Part shown: in pieces, positions 50,170-57,883 of the stretch
Numbering within the stretch: the stretch's first letter is position 1
Layout: every line of letters begins with the position of its first letter
Assembly (NCBI RefSeq): GCF_004006235.1
Contig: NZ_CP034753.1
Coordinates: 2,046,001-2,110,000, forward strand
Reading direction: 5' to 3'
Length of the DNA stretch: 64,000 bases
Origin: Agromyces sp. LHK192
GTDB taxonomy: Bacteria > Actinomycetota > Actinomycetes > Actinomycetales > Microbacteriaceae
Translations under genes and position numbers: made by a program
Notes under the pieces: generated by a model
Told to the model about the DNA's origin: nothing
Database searches by the model: none
Seen by the model: the letters and a program-made list of their open reading frames with translations, nothing else

Positions 50170-50187
50170 GTCGAGCGCTGCGCGACC

Positions 50188-50751
50188 CTACTGCTGGAGC
50201 GCGGCCTGCAGCTCGAGCGTGATGGTGACCTTGTCGCCGAGCAGCACGCCGCCGGTCTCGAGCGCGGCGTTGTAGTTGAGGCCGAAGTCCTCGCGGTTGA
50301 TCACGGCCTTGGCCGATGCGCCGCCCTTGTAGTTGCCGTAGGGGTCGCCGCCGAAGCCGCCGAATTCGAAGTCGAAGGTCACCGGCTTGGTGATGCCGCG
50401 GATCGTCAGGTCGCCGTCCACCTTGAAGTCGCCGTCCTCGACGCGCACGCCGGTGGAGACGAAGTCGATGGTCGGGTAGGTCTCGGCCTCGAAGAAGTCG
50501 CCGGTGCGGAGGTGGCCGTCGCGGTTCGGCTCGTTGGTGTTGACCGAGGCGACCTCGGCGGACGCGGTGACGGTCGAGTCGAGGGGGTTCTCGGCGGTGG
50601 TGAAGGTCGCGTCGAAACGCTCGAACTTGCCCTTGACCTTGCTGATCATGAGGTGGCGGATCTGGAAGCCGACCTCGCTGTGCGTGGGGTCGATGGTCCA
50701 GGTGCCGACACGGTAGCCGGGGATCTCGATGGTCGAAGCGGTGGTGGTCAT
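50188..50751 (-). CDS. YceI family protein
   Basis: 187 residues. YceI/TTHA0802 lipocalin-like fold: GTWTIDPTHSEVGFQIRHLMISKVKGKFERF, GHLRTGDFFEAETYPTIDF, LTIRGITKPVTFDF and a final FGLNYNAALETGGVLLGDKVTITLEL. Members bind isoprenoid quinones or other amphiphiles; no signal peptide, so it is cytoplasmic. GGAGA precedes ATG 50751. A GGAAT-N19-GTT element upstream suggests SigR-like control. Confidence 0.93.
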   Translation of the reverse strand: MTTTASTIEIPGYRVGTWTIDPTHSEVGFQIRHLMISKVKGKFERFDATFTTAENPLDSTVTASAEVASVNTNEPNRDGHLRTGDFFEAETYPTIDFVSTGVRVEDGDFKVDGDLTIRGITKPVTFDFEFGGFGGDPYGNYKGGASAKAVINREDFGLNYNAALETGGVLLGDKVTITLELQAALQQ

Positions 50752-50779
50752 TCGTCGGTCTCCAGTGGATCGTCTTGGA

Positions 50780-50798
50780 AGCCGGAGATCTCCCGGCT
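50780..50798. promoter_or_regulatory. Palindrome in the yceI leader
   Basis: AGCC-GGAGATCTCC-CGGCT: a 10-bp perfect palindrome with GC-rich flanks, between the predicted start of transcription near 50803 and the ribosome binding site. A leader hairpin or operator. Confidence 0.3.
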
Positions 50799-50809
50799 CG
50801 TCGTATGCA

Positions 50810-50836
50810 AACGTATGGTGTTCGCCTGAGTATTCC
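50810..50836 (-). promoter_or_regulatory. SigR/SigH-type promoter candidate of yceI
   Basis: On the minus strand GGAAT (50832-50836) and GTT (50810-50812) are separated by 19 bases, the same spacing as at rbpA. A TACG -10-like word also occurs here, so a SigA promoter is not excluded. Confidence 0.4.
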
Positions 50837-50917
50837 CGATCGACCGAATCCGATCGGACCGCGCCGTCACCGGGCGACTCGGGAAGGCGGCGGGCGGCAG
50901 GCCACATCCCTTCGCGG

Positions 50918-52099
50918 TCAGTGCGCCGCCGTGCGCCGCATGGACAGCACGCGTGTCGCCGCGTCGTCGAGTCGATCCTCCGAGATCCGACCGGACCGCA
51001 CCGCACCGGCGATCGCGTCGGAGAGGGCCTGTACCGAGATGCCGAACTCCGACGGATCGGCCGGAAGCACGTAGAGCAGCAGGTCGGCGCCGGCCGCCAC
51101 GGCGCGCACCGCGTTCTCGTTCGGGTCGGCGTATTCCGGGAGGCCGTTGTGCTGCAGCATCAGCATGTCGTCGGTGACGATCACGCCGTCGAATCCGAGT
51201 TCGTCGCGCAGGATCGAATGCCAGGTCGACGACAGGGATGCCGGCTGCGGGTCGACCTGCGGGTACGCGAGGTGGCCGGTCATCACGACTTCGGCGCCGG
51301 CGTCGATGCCGGCTGCGAACGGCAGGGCCGGGCCCGCCCGCCACTCGTCGATCGTCAGCGGCGCGACGGGCACCGACTCGTGCGAGTCGCCGGGAGCCGC
51401 GCCGTGACCCGGGAAGTGCTTGAGCGTCGATGCGGCACGACCGGACTCCCCCGCGACGGCCGCCGCGACGCGCCCCGCGGCCGCGGTCGGCTCGGTGCCG
51501 AGGATCCGGTCGGCGATGAACGAGCCCGGATCGGACGTGACATCGGCGACGATGCCGAAGTTCACGTCGACGCCGACCTGCGCGAGCAGGTCGCCGCGAC
51601 GCGTGAAGGCTGCCGTGGTCGATTCCGGCGGGAGCCCGCGCAACTCGGTCGCGGCCGCGGCGTCGTCCCACGGCAGTCGCTGGACGATCCCGCCCTCCTC
51701 GTCGATGCCGATGAGCGCGCGGGCCTCGGGGTCGGCCTGCACCGCAGCCGTCAGCACCGCGAGCTCGGCCGGGGTCCCGGGCACGTTGTCGCCCATGAGG
51801 ATGAGCCCGGCGATGCCCTGATCGACGAGGGCCCGCAGCGGCGCCGGATCCGTTCCCGGGGCATGCAGCATCAGGAGGGAGGCGGCCTTCTGCTCGGTCG
51901 TCATCGACTCGACGCGATCCGCGACCCAGGCCGCCACCGGATCCGCCGGTGCCGTCGTCGTCGGCGCCGAAGGCGGGTCGTTCGGCGTCGCCGACGATCG
52001 GGACGGAGCCGACGCACCGGTGCATCCGGCGATCACGCCCGTCAGGACGCCGACGAGGGCGACGGCGACGAGCAGGGAGCGGCGGGCGGGCACGGGCAT
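50918..52099 (-). CDS. Glycoside hydrolase family 3 lipoprotein (NagZ-like)
   Basis: 393 residues. Lipoprotein signal peptide with lipobox VIAGC (Cys26) and a Ser/Pro/Thr linker, then a GH3 catalytic barrel: GIDEEGGIVQRLPW, STLKHFPGHG with the catalytic His/Asp (K-H-F-P-G-H-G-x5-D-S-H) and GVIVTDDMLMLQ with the nucleophile Asp. Probably a beta-N-acetylhexosaminidase acting on peptidoglycan fragments outside the cell. Divergent from the next gene. Confidence 0.92.
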   Translation of the reverse strand: MPVPARRSLLVAVALVGVLTGVIAGCTGASAPSRSSATPNDPPSAPTTTAPADPVAAWVADRVESMTTEQKAASLLMLHAPGTDPAPLRALVDQGIAGLILMGDNVPGTPAELAVLTAAVQADPEARALIGIDEEGGIVQRLPWDDAAAATELRGLPPESTTAAFTRRGDLLAQVGVDVNFGIVADVTSDPGSFIADRILGTEPTAAAGRVAAAVAGESGRAASTLKHFPGHGAAPGDSHESVPVAPLTIDEWRAGPALPFAAGIDAGAEVVMTGHLAYPQVDPQPASLSSTWHSILRDELGFDGVIVTDDMLMLQHNGLPEYADPNENAVRAVAAGADLLLYVLPADPSEFGISVQALSDAIAGAVRSGRISEDRLDDAATRVLSMRRTAAH

Positions 52100-52145
52100 C
52101 GAGTCTACGCTGCGTGTCTCTCACGGCGCGGCGTCGACCGCTGGG

Positions 52146-52151
52146 TAGACT
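52146..52151 (+). promoter_or_regulatory. -10 element of gene 52180
   Basis: TAGACT 28 bases before ATG 52180. A GGGAGG-rich ribosome binding site follows. Confidence 0.4.
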
Positions 52152-52179
52152 CGCCGGGCCTCGGGGAGGGAGGTTCGGG

Positions 52180-53367
52180 ATGGCGATGACCGGGTCGGCG
52201 CGCACTCGGCGCGCGGCTGCGGCGGCGATGCTCGCGGTCGCCGGTGCCGCCGTCATGTCGATCGCGCCCGGATCACCGGCGCTCGCCGAGGAGTACCCGA
52301 CCTGGGAGCAGGTCGAGGCCGCGAAGGCCGACGTCGCGACCCGCGACGCCGAAGCCGGCCGGATCGTGTCGCTCATCGGCGACCTCGAGGTGGAGACGGG
52401 CCGGCTCGGCGACGCAGCCGTGCTCGCCGCCTCCCGGGCCGCCGACGCCGAGTCCGCCCACGAAGCCGCCGTCGCCGCGGCCGCGGACCTGCAGGCCGCA
52501 GCCGACGCCGCGGCGGCATCCGCCGAGGAGTCGTCGCGCCGCTTCGGTCGCACGGCCGCCCTGCTCGCACGGACGGGCGGATCGGATGCCGCCCTCCAGG
52601 CGTTCTTCGGCGCCTCCCCGGTGCGTGCGAACGCCGATCCGGCGGATACCCTCGCGAGCCTCGCGCGCGCCGCGCGGCTCACCGACCTGTACAGCCTGGT
52701 CGCCCAGCAGGCCCAGGCCGAGCGCTCGAACGCCGAGGCACTCGGCGACCAGGCCGCGGTCGCCGCGGCCGAACGCGACCGACTGGCGTCCGAGGCGGAG
52801 GACCGCGCCGAGGCCGCGCAGTCCGCGCACCTCGCCGCCGAGGCCGAGCTCACCGCGCAGCGGCAGACGCTCGACACCCTGTGGGCGCAGCTGGCGAGCC
52901 TGCGCGACCGCACCGTCGACCTCGAGCGCCGGTACCAGATCGGGGAGCAGGCACGACAGGAGGCCGCCGCCCGGCAGGCCGCCGCCGAGGCTGCGGCGGC
53001 GGAAGCCGCTGCCGCCGCCGCGGGGATCGGCACCGCTCCCCCGCCGCCGGGCGTCGTCGTGGACCCCGCCGGCGCGAAGGCGTACGCCCGCAGTGCGATG
53101 AGCGGGTACGGCTGGGGCGACGGCGAGTACCAATGCCTGCTGAAGCTCTGGACCCGGGAGTCGAGTTGGCGGGCCGACGCGTACAACGAGTCGAGCGGCG
53201 CGTACGGCATCCCGCAGTCGCTGCCGGGCAGCAAGATGGCGGCGGCCGGCGCCGATTGGCGCACGAACGCGGCCACGCAGATCAACTGGGGCCTCTCGTA
53301 CATCTCGGGGCGCTACGGCGCACCCTGCGGCGCCTGGGCCCACTCCGAAGCGGTCAACTGGTACTGA
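52180..53367 (+). CDS. Secreted coiled-coil protein with lytic transglycosylase-like domain
   Basis: 395 residues. A Sec signal peptide (about 1-36, cleavage after SPALA) precedes a long Ala/Glu-rich coiled coil (about 40-280) interrupted by a hinge near 130. The C-terminal 75 residues form a lysozyme-like domain: CLLKLWTRESSWRADAYNESSGAYGIPQSLPGSKM with catalytic Glu in RESSW, ending WAHSEAVNWY. The architecture matches actinobacterial peptidoglycan hydrolases attached to or placed by a coiled-coil stalk. GGGAGG lies upstream of the start; an in-frame ATG at 52186 is an alternative. Confidence 0.88.
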   Translation: MAMTGSARTRRAAAAAMLAVAGAAVMSIAPGSPALAEEYPTWEQVEAAKADVATRDAEAGRIVSLIGDLEVETGRLGDAAVLAASRAADAESAHEAAVAAAADLQAAADAAAASAEESSRRFGRTAALLARTGGSDAALQAFFGASPVRANADPADTLASLARAARLTDLYSLVAQQAQAERSNAEALGDQAAVAAAERDRLASEAEDRAEAAQSAHLAAEAELTAQRQTLDTLWAQLASLRDRTVDLERRYQIGEQARQEAAARQAAAEAAAAEAAAAAAGIGTAPPPPGVVVDPAGAKAYARSAMSGYGWGDGEYQCLLKLWTRESSWRADAYNESSGAYGIPQSLPGSKMAAAGADWRTNAATQINWGLSYISGRYGAPCGAWAHSEAVNWY

Positions 53368-53371
53368 CGAC

Positions 53372-53377
53372 CAGACT
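53372..53377 (+). promoter_or_regulatory. -10 element of the MpaB-family gene
   Basis: CAGACT 6 bases before GTG 53384. Confidence 0.4.
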
Positions 53378-53383
53378 GGACCC

Positions 53384-54205
53384 GTGATGGATGCCGGTGA
53401 GCTCGAGGTGTTCCGTCGACACGCGGGCGACGCGACCCTGCTCGCGGGCGGTGCCGCGGCGATCCTCCTCCAGCTGGCCGACCCCCGGGTCGCACGCGGA
53501 GTCGCCCGGCACAGCGCGTTCCGCACCGACCCGCTCGCGCGGCTCCGCGGGACGCTCGACTACGTCCACGCGATCGGTTTCGGCGACGAGCGCATCCGGC
53601 AGGCTGCGGCGGCCGCGGTCGACGAGCGCCACCGACCGGTCAGGGGCGCTGCCTCGGCATCCGCCCCGTCGTACAGCGCGTTCGACCGGGACGCGCAGCG
53701 GTTCGTCGCGTCGACGCTGCTCGCCGTCGGGCTCGACCTCGAGGAGCGGCTCGCCGGCCCGCTCGACCCGCCGACGGCGGACATCCTGGTCCGCGGATAC
53801 GGCGACCTCGCGGCCAACCTCCAGGCGCGCTCGGCCGGATGGCCCTCGACCCGCGCCGAGTTCGACCGATGGTGGCGATCACGGCTCAGCACGCTCAAGG
53901 TCGGCGACGAGGCGCGGGACATATCACGCGCCCTGCTCGTCGAGCCCGAACTGCCGGGTTGGATGCGTCTCGCGCTGCCGCCCGTCCGCCTCGTGACGGC
54001 TGCACTGCTGCCCGCGCAGATCCGGGCCGCCTACGGATTCCGGTTCACGCCGCGGGTCGCCCGGGCCGCGGACGGCTGGTTCACCGCCCTGCGCGTCGCC
54101 CGCGTCGTGCTGCCCGATCGGGTACGGCGCGCACCGATGCGGGAATCCCTCCGACGCGCGGCGGTGCGCAGCCGCTACGCTGAGAGCGGGATCGGAACAG
54201 GATGA
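53384..54205 (+). CDS. Oxygenase MpaB family protein (DUF2236)
   Basis: 273 residues. FRRHAGDATLLAGGAAAILLQLADPRVARGVARHS and LRGTLDYVHAIGFGD are characteristic of the DUF2236/MpaB family (latex-clearing-protein-like heme oxygenases). His residues that could bind heme are in VARHS and YVHAIGF. Start GTG 53384 (leaderless) or ATG 53387. The stop overlaps the following Lrp gene as ATGA, so the regulator and enzyme are coupled. Substrate unknown. Confidence 0.88.
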   Translation: MMDAGELEVFRRHAGDATLLAGGAAAILLQLADPRVARGVARHSAFRTDPLARLRGTLDYVHAIGFGDERIRQAAAAAVDERHRPVRGAASASAPSYSAFDRDAQRFVASTLLAVGLDLEERLAGPLDPPTADILVRGYGDLAANLQARSAGWPSTRAEFDRWWRSRLSTLKVGDEARDISRALLVEPELPGWMRLALPPVRLVTAALLPAQIRAAYGFRFTPRVARAADGWFTALRVARVVLPDRVRRAPMRESLRRAAVRSRYAESGIGTG

Positions 54206-54693
54206 CCGAACACGCTCATCGGGGGGAGCCGCTCGACCCCATCGACAAGAGGATCGTCGCTGAACTCAGTCGCGACGGTCGCCTTTCCGTGCGCACCCTC
54301 GCAGACCGGGTGCACATCTCCCGCACTGCGGCGCACAACCGCCTGCTGAACCTCCAGCAGCGCGGGGTCATCACCGGGTTCGGCGCCCAGATCGACCGCC
54401 GGTCGATCGGCCTGTCGATCTCGGCGCTCGTCGTCGTGCACGTCGCCGACGGCACGCCCTGGGAGGACATCGCGCGACAGCTCGCAGCACTGCCGTTCGT
54501 CGAGAAGGTGCAGGCCGTGTCGGGCGAGCTGGACCTGATCCTGACGGTCAGCGCACCCGATCACGAACAGCTCAGCCAGGCGATCCTGCGTGAGATCCAG
54601 GGTCGCCCCGGCGTGGTGTCCACGCGGTCCCACCTGATCCTCGGCGAACTGTCCGGGCGTCCGCCGGCGCAGGCGCTCGACACCTGGCGGTGA
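54202..54693 (+). CDS. Lrp/AsnC-family transcriptional regulator
   Basis: 163 residues. HTH at about 12-60 (LDPIDKRIVAELSRDGRLSVRTLADRVHISRTAAHNRLLNLQQRG) and RAM domain (VSGELDLILTVSAPDHEQL). It belongs to a different subgroup from the Lrp at 30786. Coupled to the MpaB gene by ATGA, so it may control the same operon in response to a small molecule. Confidence 0.92.
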   Translation: MTEHAHRGEPLDPIDKRIVAELSRDGRLSVRTLADRVHISRTAAHNRLLNLQQRGVITGFGAQIDRRSIGLSISALVVVHVADGTPWEDIARQLAALPFVEKVQAVSGELDLILTVSAPDHEQLSQAILREIQGRPGVVSTRSHLILGELSGRPPAQALDTWR

Positions 54694-54736
54694 ACGCGGC
54701 GTCCGTCAGGGCGAGGACGCAGTCGTCGGTCAGCGC

Positions 54737-55276
54737 TCAGAAGAACTCGTCAGGGGTTCCGGCGGCGCGCTCCACATCGCGTGTCTCGAGACCGGCGCCC
54801 TTGAGCTTCGACACCGCGACGCGCAGCCCCGATTCCATCTGCGCCGACCAGGCGTCGGAGTCGCGCGCGCTGGCCTCGGCCGCGCGAGCCCTCGCCTCCG
54901 CGGCCTCGGCGGCGTCATTCGCGTCGCGCACCTGGCGGAGCGCCAGGCTGATGCCGTAGTACGCGGCGACCATGGTCGCGATGGGTGCGGCGATGACCGC
55001 GAGGGCGCTGATCGCGGCGCCGGTCGGGCTGAACGCGATGAGCAGGGCGAACGCGAGGAACAGGGCCGCGATCGCCGCGAGCACGACCAGCATGAATCGC
55101 AGGTCGCGGCTCCAGACCGCCTTCTCCGCCGGCTCGGCGGACGTGCCGGGGGCCGACTGCTCGGTCGCTGCGGCCTGGACGCCGTCGGTCCCGCCCGACT
55201 GGTCGAGGGATGCCGCATCGAAGATCGCGGTCGGCGCCTCGCTCGTGGTGGTCGATCGAACCTGTGCGTCTGACAT
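54737..55276 (-). CDS. Membrane protein with coiled-coil C-terminus, unknown function
   Basis: 179 residues. A polar Ser/Thr/Ala-rich N-terminal tail of about 50 residues, two hydrophobic segments (about 62-85 and 88-112), then a cytoplasmic Ala/Glu/Arg coiled coil (VRDANDAAEAAEARARAAEASARDSD split here) and a short C-terminal domain. No family is recognised. GGAGG ends 3 bases before ATG 55276. Alone between convergent and divergent neighbours. Confidence 0.78.
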   Translation of the reverse strand: MSDAQVRSTTTSEAPTAIFDAASLDQSGGTDGVQAAATEQSAPGTSAEPAEKAVWSRDLRFMLVVLAAIAALFLAFALLIAFSPTGAAISALAVIAAPIATMVAAYYGISLALRQVRDANDAAEAAEARARAAEASARDSDAWSAQMESGLRVAVSKLKGAGLETRDVERAAGTPDEFF

Positions 55277-55412
55277 GAGCCTCCTGCTCCCCCGTGCGTG
55301 AACCCACCCATTCTGTGCCGCGTCCGGGGGGTGGTCAAGCAGGCCCCGCGGCGCGCCGGAGTCCGGCCGCGACGGCTGACGCGATCGCACACCCCGTGTC
55401 CGCGGTGGTCGC

Positions 55413-55418
55413 TAGCAT
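55413..55418 (+). promoter_or_regulatory. -10 element for the leaderless leader ORF
   Basis: TAGCAT 7 bases before GTG 55426 of the 9-codon ORF and 33-36 bases before the hydrolase start. Confidence 0.45.
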
Positions 55419-55425
55419 CGGGGCC

Positions 55426-55455
55426 GTGCACCGAATCCGAGTCATCCGCCCGTGA
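55426..55455 (+). CDS. Nine-codon leaderless upstream ORF
   Basis: GTG start, then HRIRVIRP, then TGA at 55453-55455, which overlaps the hydrolase ATG (TGATG). Three Arg in nine codons. Its start sits at the normal distance for a leaderless mRNA, so ribosomes should enter here first. May set translation of the next gene. Not confirmed. Confidence 0.35.
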   Translation: MHRIRVIRP

Positions 55456-56237
55456 TGGGCATCAACCATGCGATCACCGGCGGTGCCGCCTGGATCGCCG
55501 TCACCGGAACCGTCCCGTACCTCACGAGCGGCGCGTGGGAACTGGACCCGATCGGCGTGCTCGTCGGCGCCGTCGTCTGCGCCGGCGCGGCGCTACTGCC
55601 CGACGCCGATCATCACAGCGGCACGATCGCCTACTCGGTGCCCGTGCTGGGAAGGCTGATCACGCGGCTCATCGGGGAGGCATCCGGCGGCCACCGGCAG
55701 GGTGCGCACTCGCTGCTCGCGGTCGCGCTCGTCGCGCTCCTGTCGTGGGCCCTGACGCTCGCGACGGTCGAGGTCGAGGGCGTCGGACCGGTGGCGATCG
55801 GCGTCGGCTGCGCGACCGCCGCCCTCGCGTGCTTCGCACTCAAGGCCAGGGACTTCGTCCGGACATGGTGGTCGGCCTGGCTCCTCGGCGCGGCGCTCGC
55901 CCTCGTGGTGGTGGTCGTGGTGCCCGAGCAGATCGCCTGGTTCCCGGTCGCGGTGACCATCGGCTACGCCGTCCACCTCGCGGGCGACGCGCTCACCACC
56001 GGTGGGCTGCCGGGCGCGCTGTGGCCGATCGTCGTGCGCCCGCCCAGGTTCGTCGCCGAGGTGCCGGTGCTCAACCGGGTCTGGCTGCGCAGCGGTCACC
56101 TCGCCCTGCCGCTGCTCGGCGACACCGGGTCGCGGCGCGAGCGCGCGTTCGGCGCCGTGCTCACGATCTACGTCACGGTCGCCGCGGGCTATCAGACCCT
56201 GCTCGTCGTCGGCATCGATCCGGCGAGCCTCGCGTGA
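55452..56237 (+). CDS. Membrane-bound metal-dependent hydrolase (DUF457/YdjM-like)
   Basis: 261-262 residues. NHAITGGAAWIAV (His ligand), GALLPDADHHSG-like segment AGAALLPDADHHSG with the Asp/His cluster, GHRQGAHSLLAV and VHLAGDALTTGG provide the conserved His/Asp metal set of the YdjM family, embedded in about seven hydrophobic segments. YdjM is an SOS-induced membrane protein in E. coli; function unknown. Start GTG 55452 or ATG 55455, the latter overlapping the 9-codon ORF's stop. Ends one base before the convergent GntR gene. Confidence 0.88.
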   Translation: MMGINHAITGGAAWIAVTGTVPYLTSGAWELDPIGVLVGAVVCAGAALLPDADHHSGTIAYSVPVLGRLITRLIGEASGGHRQGAHSLLAVALVALLSWALTLATVEVEGVGPVAIGVGCATAALACFALKARDFVRTWWSAWLLGAALALVVVVVVPEQIAWFPVAVTIGYAVHLAGDALTTGGLPGALWPIVVRPPRFVAEVPVLNRVWLRSGHLALPLLGDTGSRRERAFGAVLTIYVTVAAGYQTLLVVGIDPASLA

Positions 56238-56933
56238 TCACGGCCGGTCGGCGGCCCATTCGGAACGGACATGCCCGAGGTGTCGACGGGTCAGCTCCTC
56301 GATCGACCGCCGGTCGTGGGCGAGTGCGGCATCGAGCAGGGCGTGGTGTTCGCGGGTCATCGCCGCGAGTCCTCCCGCCTCGGCGACCGCTCGGAGTCCC
56401 GTGAGCCTGCTGCGCTCTCGGAGCCCGCGGACGAGGTCGACCAGTTCGTCGTTGCCCGCGATCGCGAGGAACGAGGTGTGGAACTCCGTGTCGAGCGCCA
56501 GGTAGGCGATGAGGTCGACGGCTTCCGCCGCCGCGACCATCGCATCGGCGAGCGGGCGGAGCTCGGCGAGCCGCCGGTCGCGACCGGCCGCGCTGGACTC
56601 GGCGATCTCGCCCATCACCGGGACCTCGAGGAGGAGGCGGATCGCGGTGATGCGATCGAGTTCGGCGGGACCGACCTCGGTCACCCGGAATCCGGTGTTG
56701 GGAACGACCTCGACCATCCTGTCGCGCGCGAGGTCCAGCATCGCCTCGCGCACGGGCGTCGCGGAGACGTCGAGTCGACGCGCGAGCTCCGGTGCCGAGT
56801 AGACCTTGCCGGGGACGAGCTCGCCCGCGATGAGCGCTGCCCGGAGCGTCGCGGACACCTGGCGCCGGACGCCGTCCCGAGCGGATGTCGCGCGGCCGCC
56901 GGGGGCCGCGAAGACATCGGGGCGCATCGTCAT
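56238..56933 (-). CDS. GntR-family regulator, FCD subgroup
   Basis: 231 residues. N-terminal winged HTH (VRRQVSATLRAALIAGELVPGKVYSAPELARRLDVSATPVREAML split here, about 18-75) and C-terminal FCD ligand domain with Asp/His metal residues in ALDTEFHTSF, REHHALL and RHLGHVRSEW. The last gene of the operon with ornithine-cyclodeaminase and proline-racemase family enzymes, so the effector is probably a hydroxyproline-like compound. ATG 56933 overlaps the upstream stop (ATGA). Confidence 0.9.
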   Translation of the reverse strand: MTMRPDVFAAPGGRATSARDGVRRQVSATLRAALIAGELVPGKVYSAPELARRLDVSATPVREAMLDLARDRMVEVVPNTGFRVTEVGPAELDRITAIRLLLEVPVMGEIAESSAAGRDRRLAELRPLADAMVAAAEAVDLIAYLALDTEFHTSFLAIAGNDELVDLVRGLRERSRLTGLRAVAEAGGLAAMTREHHALLDAALAHDRRSIEELTRRHLGHVRSEWAADRP

Positions 56934-57883
56934 CGTCCGACCTCCCGGGCCCGGGCGATCGCCTCGGCGATCACGAGGTCCTCCCATGACATCCCCGAGC
57001 TCTTGAACACGATCGGACGCCCGGCCGCGATCGATGCCTCGCCGCGGATCACCGCGTCCATCGCGACCAGGCGCTCCGGATCGAGCGCGCCCTCGGCCAC
57101 GGCGAGCACGACGTCACCGCACTCGCGGCGCGCGGTCGCCGCGTCCTCGACGACGACGGTGGCGCGCGCCATCAGCGCCGAGTCGAGCTCCCGGGCGTCC
57201 GCTTCGTGCGAGCCGACGGCGATCACGATCGCATCCGGGCGGAGGATCCGCGAATCGAACACCGGCTCTCGGGCCGTGGTCGCGCAGATGATGAGCCCGG
57301 CGCGTGCGGTCGCCTCGGTCGCCGGTTTCGAGCCCGCTGCCTCCGAGTCCGCCGCCTCCGAGTACGCAGCCGCAGAGCCGGCGGGCGAGCGCGTGACGAA
57401 CGTGACATCCTCGATCGTGCGCGACGGCCCGAGCACTGCCCTCAGCGTCTCGACGTGCGCCCGCGCCTGCGGGCCCGCGCCGTACACGACCACCCGCAAC
57501 GGTTCACGCCCGCGCCGGAGCATCGGCTCGACGGCCGCGATCGACACCGCCGGTGTGCGGATCGTGGTCAGCGCGGCGCCGTCGAGCAGCAGGCGCGGCG
57601 CGAGCGTCTGCGGGTCGAACAGGACGTAGAGCCCTTGGATCCGAGGCATCCCCCGTCGCGGATTGGATGGCGCCACGGTGAGCACCTTGATGCCGGCGGT
57701 CTCGCCGACCTCGGACGGCATGATGAGGAGCTCCCCGTCGGTGAGCGGCACGGCCGACCGCGGACGGTCGCTCGACGGGGCGAACCCCGCCGCCAGCACT
57801 GCCCTGATCGCCGCGACCGCGGCCGCAGGAGGAAGGGCCGAGCGCATCGCGGCGGCGTCGAGGAACGGGATGGACATGGTCAT
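56930..57883 (-). CDS. Ornithine cyclodeaminase/mu-crystallin family protein
   Basis: 317 residues. NAD(P)-binding VVVYGAGPQARAHVETLRAV (about 128-147), substrate region VLTVAPSNPRRGMPRIQGLYVLFD and KSSGMSWEDLVIAEAIA. Members with proline-racemase-type partners are delta1-pyrroline-2-carboxylate reductases that turn the product of trans-3-hydroxyproline dehydration into L-proline; others are ornithine cyclodeaminases. The context supports the reductase role (inference). Ala/Ser/Glu-rich insert near 165-180 (SEAADSEAAGS) is unusual. Coupled at both ends by ATGA. Confidence 0.88.
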   Translation of the reverse strand: MTMSIPFLDAAAMRSALPPAAAVAAIRAVLAAGFAPSSDRPRSAVPLTDGELLIMPSEVGETAGIKVLTVAPSNPRRGMPRIQGLYVLFDPQTLAPRLLLDGAALTTIRTPAVSIAAVEPMLRRGREPLRVVVYGAGPQARAHVETLRAVLGPSRTIEDVTFVTRSPAGSAAAYSEAADSEAAGSKPATEATARAGLIICATTAREPVFDSRILRPDAIVIAVGSHEADARELDSALMARATVVVEDAATARRECGDVVLAVAEGALDPERLVAMDAVIRGEASIAAGRPIVFKSSGMSWEDLVIAEAIARAREVGR

